Part shown: one piece after another, positions 27,518 through 36,412 of the stretch
Layout: each line of letters begins with the position of its first letter
Position numbering within the stretch: position 1 is the stretch's first letter
Source of the DNA: Spirosoma sp. 48-14
Lineage (GTDB): Bacteria > Bacteroidota > Bacteroidia > Cytophagales > Spirosomataceae
Length of the DNA: 64,000 nt
Reading direction: 5' to 3'
Assembly: GCF_001898575.1 (NCBI RefSeq)
Contig: NZ_MKUD01000072.1
Coordinates: forward strand, 187,654-251,653
Made by a program: the position numbers and the translations under genes
The notes under the pieces: generated by a model
Databases searched by the model: none
What the model was told of the DNA's origin: nothing
What the model saw: only the letters and a program-made list of their open reading frames with translations

Positions 27518-28084
27518 ATGAAACGCTTATCCGACCGAACACTTGTCATGCAGTATGTACAAAACAAAGACAATCGAAGTCTTGCTCTCCTTTACTCCCG
27601 GCATCGGGCTTGGGTTTATCGAACTTGTTTGTCGTATTGCAAAGATCCCGACGAAGCCAATGATTTGACCCAGGAAATTTTTATTCGGTTAATCCATAAA
27701 CTGGATAGTTTTAATGGTAACTCATCATTTACTACCTGGCTCTGGGCAGTAACGACCAATTTTTGTGCACTCCAGCTTCGAAGGGAGCAACGTAACCGGA
27801 CCATGCAGCAGCATTATTTACGAGACAATGACACCCTATTTACTAACAATCAGGAAACAACCTTCGCAGCCGCTATGCTGATGGAACATGTTCTGTCTCT
27901 TTTACCCGATCACCAGCGCGATTTGCTGTACATCAAATACTGCGACGGCGTATCGGTTGAAGCCATTGCCCTTCATCAACAATCAACTGTAGGGTCGGTG
28001 AAAATGCGCCTGCAACGAGCCAGAGATCGGGCCAGGCGGCTATACAGACATGCCCAAGGCAAGTATTATTCGGAGTTACTATAA
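27518..28084 (+). CDS. ECF-type RNA polymerase sigma factor
   Basis: A 188-residue sigma-70 family protein from the ATG at 27518 (MKRLSDRTLVMQYVQ). Region 2 has LALLYSRHRAWVYRTCLSYC, EANDLTQEIFIRLIHKL and FTTWLWAVTTNFCALQLRRE. Region 4 has HVLSLLPDHQRDLLYIKYCD and VGSVKMRLQRARDRARR, the helix-turn-helix reading the -35 element. No anti-sigma factor gene follows. The next gene is a 71-residue protein 48 bases downstream, which may be co-transcribed. Confidence 0.93.
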   Translation: MKRLSDRTLVMQYVQNKDNRSLALLYSRHRAWVYRTCLSYCKDPDEANDLTQEIFIRLIHKLDSFNGNSSFTTWLWAVTTNFCALQLRREQRNRTMQQHYLRDNDTLFTNNQETTFAAAMLMEHVLSLLPDHQRDLLYIKYCDGVSVEAIALHQQSTVGSVKMRLQRARDRARRLYRHAQGKYYSELL

Positions 28085-28132
28085 ACCCTTGCCCGCTTTA
28101 TCTCACTTATCCTCCTCCTTGACACTCAAAAA

Positions 28133-28348
28133 ATGAAAGATCAAATACAAACGCTACTTACAGAGCAGAACATTAAACAGATTCAGATTTATCGTTTTCA
28201 CGACTCAAAGCTGCATGCCCAAAGTGCCCAATGGATTCTGGGCCATGAATATATTCAGGTAGGAGACTCGCCTTACAATTTAAACCGACTGATGAATTTC
28301 CGGGTTGCAGACGAAGTTTTGCGGCTGTATTTTGCCAACGGGCAATAA
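28133..28348 (+). CDS. Small hypothetical protein downstream of the sigma factor
   Basis: A 71-residue soluble protein (MKDQIQTLLTEQNIKQIQIY... ending LRLYFANGQ) with no recognised family, signal peptide or membrane segment. It lies 48 bases after the ECF sigma gene on the same strand, is preceded by a purine-rich stretch, and ends before a hairpin. Coding is plausible from codon use and position. A role as a regulator of the sigma factor is only a guess. Confidence 0.55.
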   Translation: MKDQIQTLLTEQNIKQIQIYRFHDSKLHAQSAQWILGHEYIQVGDSPYNLNRLMNFRVADEVLRLYFANGQ

Positions 28349-28367
28349 CTGACAAAGTTGATTAGGG

Positions 28368-28432
28368 CATACGCTGCACAGCCTTATGAGGTTATGAAGC
28401 ACTAAGTAGCTCATTAGACTATGCAGCGTATG
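28368..28432. terminator. Hairpin between convergent genes
   Basis: The arms CATACGCTGCA (28368-28378) and TGCAGCGTATG (28422-28432) are exact inverted complements of 11 bp around a 43-base loop. It sits between the stop of the small plus-strand gene (28348) and the stop of the minus-strand SanA-like gene (28445). A bidirectional mRNA end is likely, though no long T run is present. Confidence 0.55.
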
Positions 28433-28444
28433 TCGAAATCCATT

Positions 28445-29149
28445 TTACGAATTACGTTTCCGCTCGGCATTCCCTTTTTCAGGTTGTGGCCGGAACACAT
28501 AAATATCAAGCAGCGCATAGGGGCGCGCCAGATATTCGCGGATCAGTGTACGGAGTGAGTAGCCATCTGGCACATCCTGTGCGGCAAAAGCGATGGCTTC
28601 TATACCTTCGTGATTACCAATGTAAAGTGCCCGGGCATTATGGAAGTTTTGAGAAATAATCGTGATTTTATGCTGCTTGAAAAAATCCTTACAACGCACC
28701 ACCGAATCGAATGTTCGGTACCCGGCATAATCGGGAAGCATAGCAGACGGGGGAACGCCCAGTCGAATTAGCGCCCGCTTCATATCGGCTGGTTCGTTAT
28801 AGTATTCTGAATCGTTGTTGCCACTCAGAATGAGGTACTTCACTTTCCCTTCTTTCCAAAGTCGCGCAGTGGCTTCCATTCGATAGCGAAAGAACAGGTT
28901 TTCTTTACCTGACCGAACAAATTTACTCGTACCGAGCACAAGTCCATAATCGTTGGCAGGTAGTTCATGAATGTTAAAATACACCTGATTACGAGTATTA
29001 TAGACCACCCACCAATTACAAACCAAAACGACCATTGCCCCTAAAAAAGCACCGGCAATAACACCTTTTATGACCCGCTTTACTACACGGACGCCCACCG
29101 CTTCATGCGGAAACTCATCGCTGTAGTTTGTAGCCAAGGTCGTATTCAT
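28445..29149 (-). CDS. SanA/YdcF-like ElyC (DUF218) membrane protein
   Basis: A 234-residue protein with an N-terminal membrane helix (GVIAGAFLGAMVVLVCNWWVVY) and an ElyC/DUF218 domain: DYGLVLGTSKF, LSGNNDSEYYNEPADMKRAL, GVPPSAMLPDYAGYRTFDSV and TIISQNFHNARALYIG. E. coli SanA affects the envelope barrier to vancomycin, and the biochemistry is not settled. The start codon directly follows the stop of the broken VOC gene (TAAATG), so the genes are in one operon behind topoisomerase IV subunit A. Confidence 0.9.
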   Translation of the reverse strand: MNTTLATNYSDEFPHEAVGVRVVKRVIKGVIAGAFLGAMVVLVCNWWVVYNTRNQVYFNIHELPANDYGLVLGTSKFVRSGKENLFFRYRMEATARLWKEGKVKYLILSGNNDSEYYNEPADMKRALIRLGVPPSAMLPDYAGYRTFDSVVRCKDFFKQHKITIISQNFHNARALYIGNHEGIEAIAFAAQDVPDGYSLRTLIREYLARPYALLDIYVFRPQPEKGNAERKRNS

Positions 29150-29518
29150 TTAGGGTAATTTAAAATGTGGATTTTCAATTAGTCCAACCACATTACCAAA
29201 TGGATCACAAACAGACGCCACCTTAATACCTTCCCCCACATCCTGTATATCGGTCTTCAGGGTTGCGCCCAGATCAATCCAGTGCTGTACGCTATCCTCT
29301 ATAGCCGAAACACCCCAGTAGGCCAAGGCACCTCCTGGGGCCGGTTGCAGATTGGGATCAAGTCCGAGTTCGTATCCACCGACAGTAAAGCCCACATAAA
29401 AGGGCTCATCGAAATAGGGAGCAATCCCCTAAACGTTCGTATACCAAGCTTTCGTTTCTGTAAGATTCGGCGCAGCATAAATTACTGTCCGCAATCCTAA
29501 TACGTTTGCTCCCATCAT
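29150..29518 (-). pseudogene. VOC/glyoxalase-family protein interrupted by an in-frame amber stop
   Basis: Read from the ATG pair at 29518/29515, the frame gives MGANVLGLRTVIYAAPNLTE and then TKAWYTNV, then TAG (29431-29429), then GIAPYFDEPFYVGFTVGGYE and a complete VOC C-terminus ending DPFGNVVGLIENPHFKLP. The two halves are in the same frame and together make a normal single VOC domain of about 122 codons, so one substitution (for example TTG to TAG) or a sequencing difference explains the break. The distal half could only be translated from an internal GTG at 29395. Confidence 0.8.
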
Positions 29519-29586
29519 TATTTGCTTTTCTTTGCACCGCTAAGGTTTCCAATGGCTCGTTAATCAATCGAAACCCTAACGGGTAA

Positions 29587-32310
29587 TCAGGAAAACAGTC
29601 CCAACTGTACTGGCTCCTTATCCTCAACAATAGCGGGTTCAACCGTCGATTCCCCTAGTATCTGAACAGGTGACTTTACCGCTTCTTTCACAATTTTAGG
29701 AGCCAGCAATTTCACCTCTTTCACTTTCGCAAACGGCAACTTATTTCCTAAAGCTTTCCAGCCGCGAACATCGATAAAACCTTCGGGCTCAAGTACCATT
29801 TTTTCCTGTGGGCCCCGCTCTTTCACCTGATGTATGATTTCGATTCGTGGATAACGATCTATGCTGATAGCCAGCAGCTTAGATCCTTTAACATCGCCGA
29901 TAAAACTAAATTTCTTGTCGACCGACGTTGTTTCCACCTTAAATCGCTTCACATACCATGATTTTTGATTGGCCTCAAAATACACGGCCGACAGTACCGT
30001 TTCCGGATCAAATTTCATGAGAACAGCAATGTCGGAAGGCTCATATCGGTTAGTCAGATCAAAGGTTGTGAGTTCATACTGCCCATCTTTATAAACCACA
30101 AGGATACTATCTTTGGCATCGAAATTCCCGAGTAGCCGTCCCCGTTCGTCACGGTTGAGCCGCCCGAGGTGATCATCATACCAGATATCGACACCACCCA
30201 ACGTCGAAACGCCACCCGTTTTCTGGGTAATTTTTCGGACTGGATATTTTGTCAATATATTCCCCTGCGCTGAGCGGTTTTTTATCGAAAGTGAGGCAAA
30301 ATCGAAATCAAACTGTTTCACTTTTGCCGAACTCTGCGCAGTCAGATTAATCGTAATCACCTCAGCTTCGCCATTATCGTTCGCGCTAAAATAGGTCAGC
30401 TTCGACTTTGGGTTACCCATCGTCAGGTCGTATTCACGATCGCGAGTAACACCCGTAACCGGGAATCGTTTCACCATGGTGATGCCCGACTTCCCATCCA
30501 GATAGGCTATATTGTAAATCTTACGTTCGTCAGCCTTTTTGAAGACGGATACATACACAATATCCTTTCCAACAAACACCTTATCCTGAACTTTCGTCAC
30601 CAGGCACTTCCCATCCCGACGAAATACGATAATATCGTCGATATCGGAACAGTCGCTGACGTACTCATCCTTCTTGAGGCCATAGCCTATAAAACCTCCT
30701 TCACGATCTACATATAGTTTCTGGTTGGCAGCCGCCACTACGCTAGCCGCTATTGTATTGAAACTACGAATTTCGGTCCGGCGCTCACGGCCTTTACCAT
30801 ACTTTCGCTGCAACTCTTTATAAAAGGCAATGGCATACCGGGTAATATTCGCCAGGTTATCTTCGGTCTCGGCCAACTCCTGTTCTAACCGACGCATCAG
30901 CTCATCAGCTTTGAAACCATCGTATTTGGAAATACGCTTGATCTTGATTTCTGTGAGCCGGATAAGATCGTCCTCGGTAATTTCCCGATAAAACTGTTTT
31001 TTAAAGGGTTTAAGTGCTTTATCGATCGTTTGCAGAACGGCCTCGAAGGTTTCGCACTCCTCGATTTTGCGGTAAATCCGATTTTCAATAAAGATCTTTT
31101 CGAGTGAACTGTACAGCAACCGTTCCATCAGCTCACTACGCCGAATTTCCAGCTCCCGTTGCAGCAACTGTACAGTCTGGTGCGTATTGACCCGTAAGAT
31201 GTCAGTTACATTAACGAAATGCGGTTTCTCGCCAATAATCACGCAGGCATTCGGCGAAATCGACACCTCGCAATCGGTAAAGGCATATAATGCATCAATC
31301 GTTACATCGGGCGATACACCGGGTTGCAGATGGACCAGAATTTCAACATCTCTAGCCGTGTTATCGACCACAGCCGCTACATTCCGACTTGGAGCCTTTA
31401 TCCGGATTTTACCCAATTCAGCAGCTTTAACAATCGAGTCGATAAGCTGCGATGTGGTGACGCCAAAGGGCACATCCCGAATAGCGAGTGTTTTCTTATC
31501 CAGTTCTTCAATACGCGCCCGAACCCGAACCTTGCCCCCACGTTGACCATCGTTGTAGTTGCTCACGTCGATGAGGCCTCCTGTCTGGAAATCAGGAAAG
31601 AGCGACACCGGCTTATCTTTCAGAATCTGAATGGACGCTTCAACCAGTTCATTGAAATTATGGGGAAGAATTTTGGTCGAAAGCCCTACGGCAATTCCTT
31701 CAACTCCTTGCGCCAGCAGCAAAGGAAACTTGACGGGTAAGGTTACCGGCTCCCGCTTACGCCCATCGTACGACAACTGCCACTCGGTAGTTTTATCGTT
31801 ATAGATGGTATCCAAGGCAAATTTTGAGAGCCGCACTTCAATATACCGAGGGGCCGCAGCGCCATCGCCCGTGCGAACATCGCCCCAGCTTCCCTGCGTA
31901 TCGAACAGAAGTTCTTTTTGACCAATATTGACAAGCGCTTCGCCAATGGAGGCATCACCATGGGGGTGATACTGCATGGTTTGCCCGATCACATTGGCTA
32001 CTTTATTAAATCGACCATCGTCCATTTCCTTCAGCGCGTGCAGTATCCGACGTTGAACGGGTTTCAACCCATCTTCAACCGCCGGAACAGCCCGTTCAAG
32101 GATAACGTAGGAAGCGTATTCAAGAAAATAGGATTCATATAGCCCTGACACTACCGTCTGGTCGTGCAGAACATCACTGGAGGGAGTCGTAGGTTGGTTT
32201 TCTGGTTCAATGGAGCCTGTTAAAGCCATGCCACTATCCGTTGCTTCCGCATCGGATCCTTGTGAATCATCGTCCATTAATCCTTCATTTTCTTCATTTA
32301 TCATTGACAT
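29587..32310 (-). CDS. parC: DNA topoisomerase IV subunit A (GyrA/ParC family)
   Basis: A 907-residue type IIA topoisomerase A subunit that cuts and rejoins DNA for chromosome decatenation. The N-terminus is acidic and low in complexity (about 1-45). The breakage-reunion domain has ERAVPAVEDGLKPVQRRILH, YHPHGDASIGEALV and the active-site Tyr in APRYIEVRLSKF. The C-terminal beta-pinwheel (about 500-860) lacks a clear GyrA box QRRGGKG, which favours ParC over GyrA. The quinolone-determining region looks normal. It is followed by the VOC and SanA-like genes on the same strand. Confidence 0.9.
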   Translation of the reverse strand: MSMINEENEGLMDDDSQGSDAEATDSGMALTGSIEPENQPTTPSSDVLHDQTVVSGLYESYFLEYASYVILERAVPAVEDGLKPVQRRILHALKEMDDGRFNKVANVIGQTMQYHPHGDASIGEALVNIGQKELLFDTQGSWGDVRTGDGAAAPRYIEVRLSKFALDTIYNDKTTEWQLSYDGRKREPVTLPVKFPLLLAQGVEGIAVGLSTKILPHNFNELVEASIQILKDKPVSLFPDFQTGGLIDVSNYNDGQRGGKVRVRARIEELDKKTLAIRDVPFGVTTSQLIDSIVKAAELGKIRIKAPSRNVAAVVDNTARDVEILVHLQPGVSPDVTIDALYAFTDCEVSISPNACVIIGEKPHFVNVTDILRVNTHQTVQLLQRELEIRRSELMERLLYSSLEKIFIENRIYRKIEECETFEAVLQTIDKALKPFKKQFYREITEDDLIRLTEIKIKRISKYDGFKADELMRRLEQELAETEDNLANITRYAIAFYKELQRKYGKGRERRTEIRSFNTIAASVVAAANQKLYVDREGGFIGYGLKKDEYVSDCSDIDDIIVFRRDGKCLVTKVQDKVFVGKDIVYVSVFKKADERKIYNIAYLDGKSGITMVKRFPVTGVTRDREYDLTMGNPKSKLTYFSANDNGEAEVITINLTAQSSAKVKQFDFDFASLSIKNRSAQGNILTKYPVRKITQKTGGVSTLGGVDIWYDDHLGRLNRDERGRLLGNFDAKDSILVVYKDGQYELTTFDLTNRYEPSDIAVLMKFDPETVLSAVYFEANQKSWYVKRFKVETTSVDKKFSFIGDVKGSKLLAISIDRYPRIEIIHQVKERGPQEKMVLEPEGFIDVRGWKALGNKLPFAKVKEVKLLAPKIVKEAVKSPVQILGESTVEPAIVEDKEPVQLGLFS

Positions 32311-32538
32311 GATGGAGAATTATTCCAGCCAATAAACAGGTGGATATTGGGTTCAATTGGTGTTGTATTCGATTCCTTAAATATACGAAATTTTTCTCAG
32401 AAAATGGCTTCAGGCCGCGTAAAACGATTATTTTCTGGTCGCTTAACCCCAAACGAATACTGACCAGGTATGATTAGCTCACGCAGCTAACCAGCTTAAC
32501 AGTACAGGCTCCAAAATCGGTCCATACAAGCTCTCCTG

Positions 32539-33954
32539 TCAAGCAGGAAACAGGCCATCGTAGTGGGAAGACGACAAAAATATACCTCCGCTTTCGGCAT
32601 AAAAGGAAGCATCGGTCGGATATACTCCTCGCTGGGTTCGGGTCCAGGTGGCTCCTGCTTTAGGGTGATAGGCCATCAGTTTCTCCCAGTTTTTAAAATA
32701 TTGATGCCCATTCGTTTCCTGCAAGCCGATGGACATACCCGGAAAAGATGGCAATCGGGCAGCTACGTTTTTATTCCAATCGACCAGAATAGGATTTACA
32801 GTAAGGTCAGCGCAAAAGCAGGGCACCTTTTTCTCAAAGGCGAGTTGAGCGGTTTTCATTGTCATACTCAGGGTCTTGGCAATCGCTTTAACGGCAATTG
32901 CCGAATAGCCCTGTTGAATACGAATGGCGGCATCGTCAACGGTATGCGCACTCTCATCGGCGGCAATCCGTACACCCAGATTCCCCACAAATTCTTCGTT
33001 TCGCTCATCAAATGGCTCTTCAATAACGGCAATCTGGTCAAATGCTCCAATTTTATGCGCATGGTCCAGAAAGCGGAGTAAGGTCTCTTTCTTCTCATAC
33101 CGCCCGTTGGCATCGAAGTAATAGGGAATCTTACCACTTTGGGTATAAGGCGTTTCATAATGCCCAATGGCTTTATGTACTGCCGTCAGAAAAGCCAGAT
33201 CTTTTTCCAGCATGTCGGCCTGTGTACCAGCGGCTCCGGTTTTTAGCTTTAAGATAAAATACCCTTCATCAGCGGCTTTTTTGATGCTCTCTACGGTTGC
33301 TCCCACACTGAACGATGGAATACTGGCCACTTTCTCATGATGACAGGACAAGCCCGGTCTGTAGGCAGCAGGAATAATATCATCGAAGCGCGTCAGACCG
33401 TTTTCATGGGCATACAGAAGCCAGGCGGCATTATCGACACTGACGAGTGCATTGAGCGCAAACGTTTTCCGTAAGTCCGGGTTTCGGGTGATAGTTTTTG
33501 CATAGGCATATACCTCAGGAAAGAGATTATCCAGCAACGTAACGGGGTCTGTAAACGTATTCCCTTTCAGCATTTGCAGGGCCCGATCGCTGATGGTATA
33601 CATGAGCGCATTACCAGCCCGTTCGGAATGGTTTGCAAATACCTTGGCATCGGACCAGAGCACACCCTGCGTACACAGCCCAACTTTACGAATGCCCGAC
33701 TCACTTTCCAGCAATGAAGCTACCTGCCAGCTTTCCGTAATGGCACTCCCCTTAAATCGATACGGATTGAGTGGCTCCCGCTCAAAATTTGAATCGACCT
33801 GCCTGACCCGGATGGTCGTAGAGCGTCTGGTCGGGTTCACTAATTGTGGCACCCCCACCGAATTCGAATTGGTAGCCCCCAGGGCCACGGCCACCCCAGC
33901 AGAGCGAATGAATTCCCGGCGAGTCAGATTTTGGGGTTGGCTTTGTTCATTCAT
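32539..33954 (-). CDS. Tat-signal enolase-superfamily protein (MR/MLE type)
   Basis: A protein of about 471 residues from the ATG at 33954 (MNEQSQPQNL). The N-terminal Tat-like signal is LTRREFIRSAGVAVALGA. The barrel carries a muconate-lactonising-type catalytic set: KLKTG (KxK), YYFDANGR (metal Asp), VIEEPFDE (metal Glu), AADESAHT (metal Asp) and a Lys in IAVKAIAKT. This points to a racemase, epimerase or dehydratase acting on a carboxylate, in the periplasm. The substrate is unknown. The dehydrogenase gene upstream ends 26 bases before this start, and an esterase lies further upstream, suggesting a small catabolic operon. Confidence 0.85.
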   Translation of the reverse strand: MNEQSQPQNLTRREFIRSAGVAVALGATNSNSVGVPQLVNPTRRSTTIRVRQVDSNFEREPLNPYRFKGSAITESWQVASLLESESGIRKVGLCTQGVLWSDAKVFANHSERAGNALMYTISDRALQMLKGNTFTDPVTLLDNLFPEVYAYAKTITRNPDLRKTFALNALVSVDNAAWLLYAHENGLTRFDDIIPAAYRPGLSCHHEKVASIPSFSVGATVESIKKAADEGYFILKLKTGAAGTQADMLEKDLAFLTAVHKAIGHYETPYTQSGKIPYYFDANGRYEKKETLLRFLDHAHKIGAFDQIAVIEEPFDERNEEFVGNLGVRIAADESAHTVDDAAIRIQQGYSAIAVKAIAKTLSMTMKTAQLAFEKKVPCFCADLTVNPILVDWNKNVAARLPSFPGMSIGLQETNGHQYFKNWEKLMAYHPKAGATWTRTQRGVYPTDASFYAESGGIFLSSSHYDGLFPA

Positions 33955-33980
33955 TCGCCTTATCACAGTATGCCGTCGGC

Positions 33981-34913
33981 TCAATACCCACGAGCTAAGT
34001 CTACAGCATTTTCAAGGGCTTCACCCGCCCGAAATCGCGTCAGGTTTTTCAGAAACTGGGTTACCTTGCCAGCATCTTCATCCGGTTGACCACCACCCGT
34101 ATGCTGTGTCAGCAATACATTTGGCATTGTCCAGAGCGGGCTGTCACCAGAAAGGGGTTCCTGGGCCGTTACGTCCAATACAGCACTCCCTAACTGTCCT
34201 GATTGTAACGCATCGATCAGAGCAGCTTCATCGGTTGTGCTTCCCCGGCCTACATTGGCATACATACTTCCAGGTTTCATCGCCTGAATCAGATCAACCG
34301 AAAAAAAACCAGCAGCTGTACCCGGCAGGCAATTAATAACGATATCCGTTTGTGGCAAAACGGCTTTAAGATCGTCTGCCGAATGTAAATCAGCATGAGG
34401 GTCCGTACGTGCCAGCATTTTTATGGAGCAGGCAAAGCCCGACAACATTTGCCGCATGGCCTGCCCAATGGTACCCGTGCCTAAAATCACTACCTGTTTA
34501 TGCCGCAGCAATCCTGTCCGTTCCCGAATCGGCGCTCCTACCCATTCCGAGCAGCTTTGCAGAACCGATAACTCAGGAATACAGCGGTAGATGGCTAATA
34601 TACCAGCCAGCATGGTTTCAGCGCAGGGCCAGGCAAAGTAATCGCCCATATTGGCCACAGCAGCATTCAGCTGGACGTTTTTATACCCATCGAACCCGGC
34701 CGAATCCAGTTGCCAGAACTTCATGTTAGGAAGCGATTCTGCAAACCAGGCTGCGGGGGGGTTACCCATGATAAAATCGGCCAACTGAAAGGCCTTTTGT
34801 TGTTCTTCTTTTGGTACATCCTGCCGAAAGACAGCGGTTATATCCGATGGCAGTTGACGTTGAAGTTCAGCTTTTAAGCGATTATCAAGGTTAGTATTAA
34901 CGAATAGTTGCAT
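33981..34913 (-). CDS. D-isomer-specific 2-hydroxyacid dehydrogenase
   Basis: A 310-residue NAD(P)-dependent dehydrogenase of the GhrA/phosphoglycerate-dehydrogenase type. The Rossmann motif is VILGTGTIGQAMRQ. Catalytic residues appear as YANVGRGSTTDEAAL (Arg is in the GRG context), a Glu in TAQEPL and the His in LTQHTGGG. It reduces a 2-keto acid or oxidises a D-2-hydroxy acid; the exact substrate is unknown. It sits between the CE7 esterase gene (upstream, 89-base gap) and the enolase-superfamily gene. Confidence 0.9.
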   Translation of the reverse strand: MQLFVNTNLDNRLKAELQRQLPSDITAVFRQDVPKEEQQKAFQLADFIMGNPPAAWFAESLPNMKFWQLDSAGFDGYKNVQLNAAVANMGDYFAWPCAETMLAGILAIYRCIPELSVLQSCSEWVGAPIRERTGLLRHKQVVILGTGTIGQAMRQMLSGFACSIKMLARTDPHADLHSADDLKAVLPQTDIVINCLPGTAAGFFSVDLIQAMKPGSMYANVGRGSTTDEAALIDALQSGQLGSAVLDVTAQEPLSGDSPLWTMPNVLLTQHTGGGQPDEDAGKVTQFLKNLTRFRAGEALENAVDLARGY

Positions 34914-35002
34914 ACGTCTATTTACGCAAATCCAGGTTGATTAGTTGCGATTGCCCCATTATCTAACAGAAAAGCGATGAACTACCCTCAGGATCAAGGG
35001 GA

Positions 35003-36298
35003 CTATTTCCACCCTTTTAGTTGAGCCATTAACCAGTTCATCATTTTCTCAGTTTCTTCCGGGTATGTCCAATGGCCCGTGTCGAGAAAATCAGTATCCA
35101 GAGTTTTAGGGCCGGGAATGACATTATAGGCTGCATACATGGACGTAGGTGGACAGGTTTCATCATTAAATCCCCAGGCATACCGACCGGGAATTGACAC
35201 GAGCCTGGCAAAATTCACAACGTCGTAATAGCCCGTTGTTTTGATCCGATCGGGTTTGTTATTGTAAGCCAGTTCATTACCTGCAAACAAGTGCGGCCAT
35301 CCACCTGCCCGTCCATGCAGGTAGCCCGTAACATCGCAAAGTGCCGGGTAGTAAGCCCCTAACCATTTTACCCGTGAGTCGAGCCCAGCGGTTACGATCG
35401 ACAAGGCCCCTCCTTGACTACCTCCCGTAACGCCCAGATTTTGTCCATCATACTGGGGCAGACTCGTCAGAAAATCAACCGAACGAACACACCCTAAATA
35501 CACTCGTTTGTAGTAATATCGGTCGCGGTCGTCAAGATTAGCTGCCTGATACCCATTCAATGCCCCACGCGCAAGATCTACGTAAACGTTAGGGTCCATC
35601 GTAACCGGAATCCCATGTATCCCCACCTCAAGCGTAATAAATCCTTTGTCCGCTTCTGCGATCATGCCGTTGTACGGGCGAACCCCGGCACCCGGTACGC
35701 GCAGAATGGCGGGATACTTGCCTTCTTTTTTCGGCACGCACAGAATCCCATAGAACCGCGAGCTGTTGATATTCTGAAGGCTGACGTGATACACATTGGT
35801 TAGCTCTGTACAGCGTTCCGGTAAGAGCGTCATCCGGGCATCCATTGGAATTTTAGCCAGATCGGCTTTGGCATTATCCCAGAACGTTTTAAAATCAGCC
35901 GGGTTGTCGACCGTGGGTTTGATCGTCTGCGGCTCAACACCTGCTGTTGTCAATCCTTTATACTCTTTGCCATCTACTTCGGCCGTTGCAACACAGCGTA
36001 GAAATCCAGCCGTTTTCATCGATCCACCATCCAGGGCCAACGTTCCGTCTTTTAGGGTCAGCGTTTCCTTTTTTGTCGGCTCCATCTTTTCCGGCCCGAT
36101 CTCATAACGAAGCTTGACACCTTTAAGCAGAACGTTATTCCGATAAACGGATACATTGAATTTGACAGGTTCACCAATTTTATACAGCCAGTTGGCATGA
36201 TCGGGGGTAATCAATACTTTAACAACGCGCTCGGAAGGCTGTGCCAACACGTTGGTAAACCAAATCAGGAGTAAGCCAGGAAGAAGCAGTTTTTTCAT
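35003..36298 (-). CDS. Acetyl xylan esterase-like (CE7, AXE1) secreted hydrolase
   Basis: A protein of about 431 residues from the ATG at 36298 (MKKLLLPGLLLIWFTNVLAQ, a signal peptide). An N-terminal Ig-like region (about 25-125) precedes an alpha/beta hydrolase of the acetyl xylan esterase / cephalosporin-C deacetylase family: nucleophile GVTGGSQGGALS, RAGGWPHLF, Asp in GFNDETCPP and His in DTGHWTYPEE. It removes acetyl groups from plant polysaccharides or similar esters, probably in the periplasm. It leads the enolase/dehydrogenase group on the minus strand. Confidence 0.9.
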   Translation of the reverse strand: MKKLLLPGLLLIWFTNVLAQPSERVVKVLITPDHANWLYKIGEPVKFNVSVYRNNVLLKGVKLRYEIGPEKMEPTKKETLTLKDGTLALDGGSMKTAGFLRCVATAEVDGKEYKGLTTAGVEPQTIKPTVDNPADFKTFWDNAKADLAKIPMDARMTLLPERCTELTNVYHVSLQNINSSRFYGILCVPKKEGKYPAILRVPGAGVRPYNGMIAEADKGFITLEVGIHGIPVTMDPNVYVDLARGALNGYQAANLDDRDRYYYKRVYLGCVRSVDFLTSLPQYDGQNLGVTGGSQGGALSIVTAGLDSRVKWLGAYYPALCDVTGYLHGRAGGWPHLFAGNELAYNNKPDRIKTTGYYDVVNFARLVSIPGRYAWGFNDETCPPTSMYAAYNVIPGPKTLDTDFLDTGHWTYPEETEKMMNWLMAQLKGWK

Positions 36299-36412
36299 AT
36301 ACAAAAGCAGGAATACGGTTTACGATATCGGTAGTGGAGAGCTTAAAGGAAAGCCACCGGAAAAGGCTATCGTAAACGGTAAAGCAGCATCTTCCCTAAA
36401 TTTAACTACCTG

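Noticed and set aside
33593..34336. A 247-codon plus-strand open frame spanning the enolase and dehydrogenase genes
   Set aside because: Both minus-strand genes have clear catalytic motifs there. The plus frame has shadow composition (His/Arg/Pro/Ser-rich) and crosses the gene boundary.
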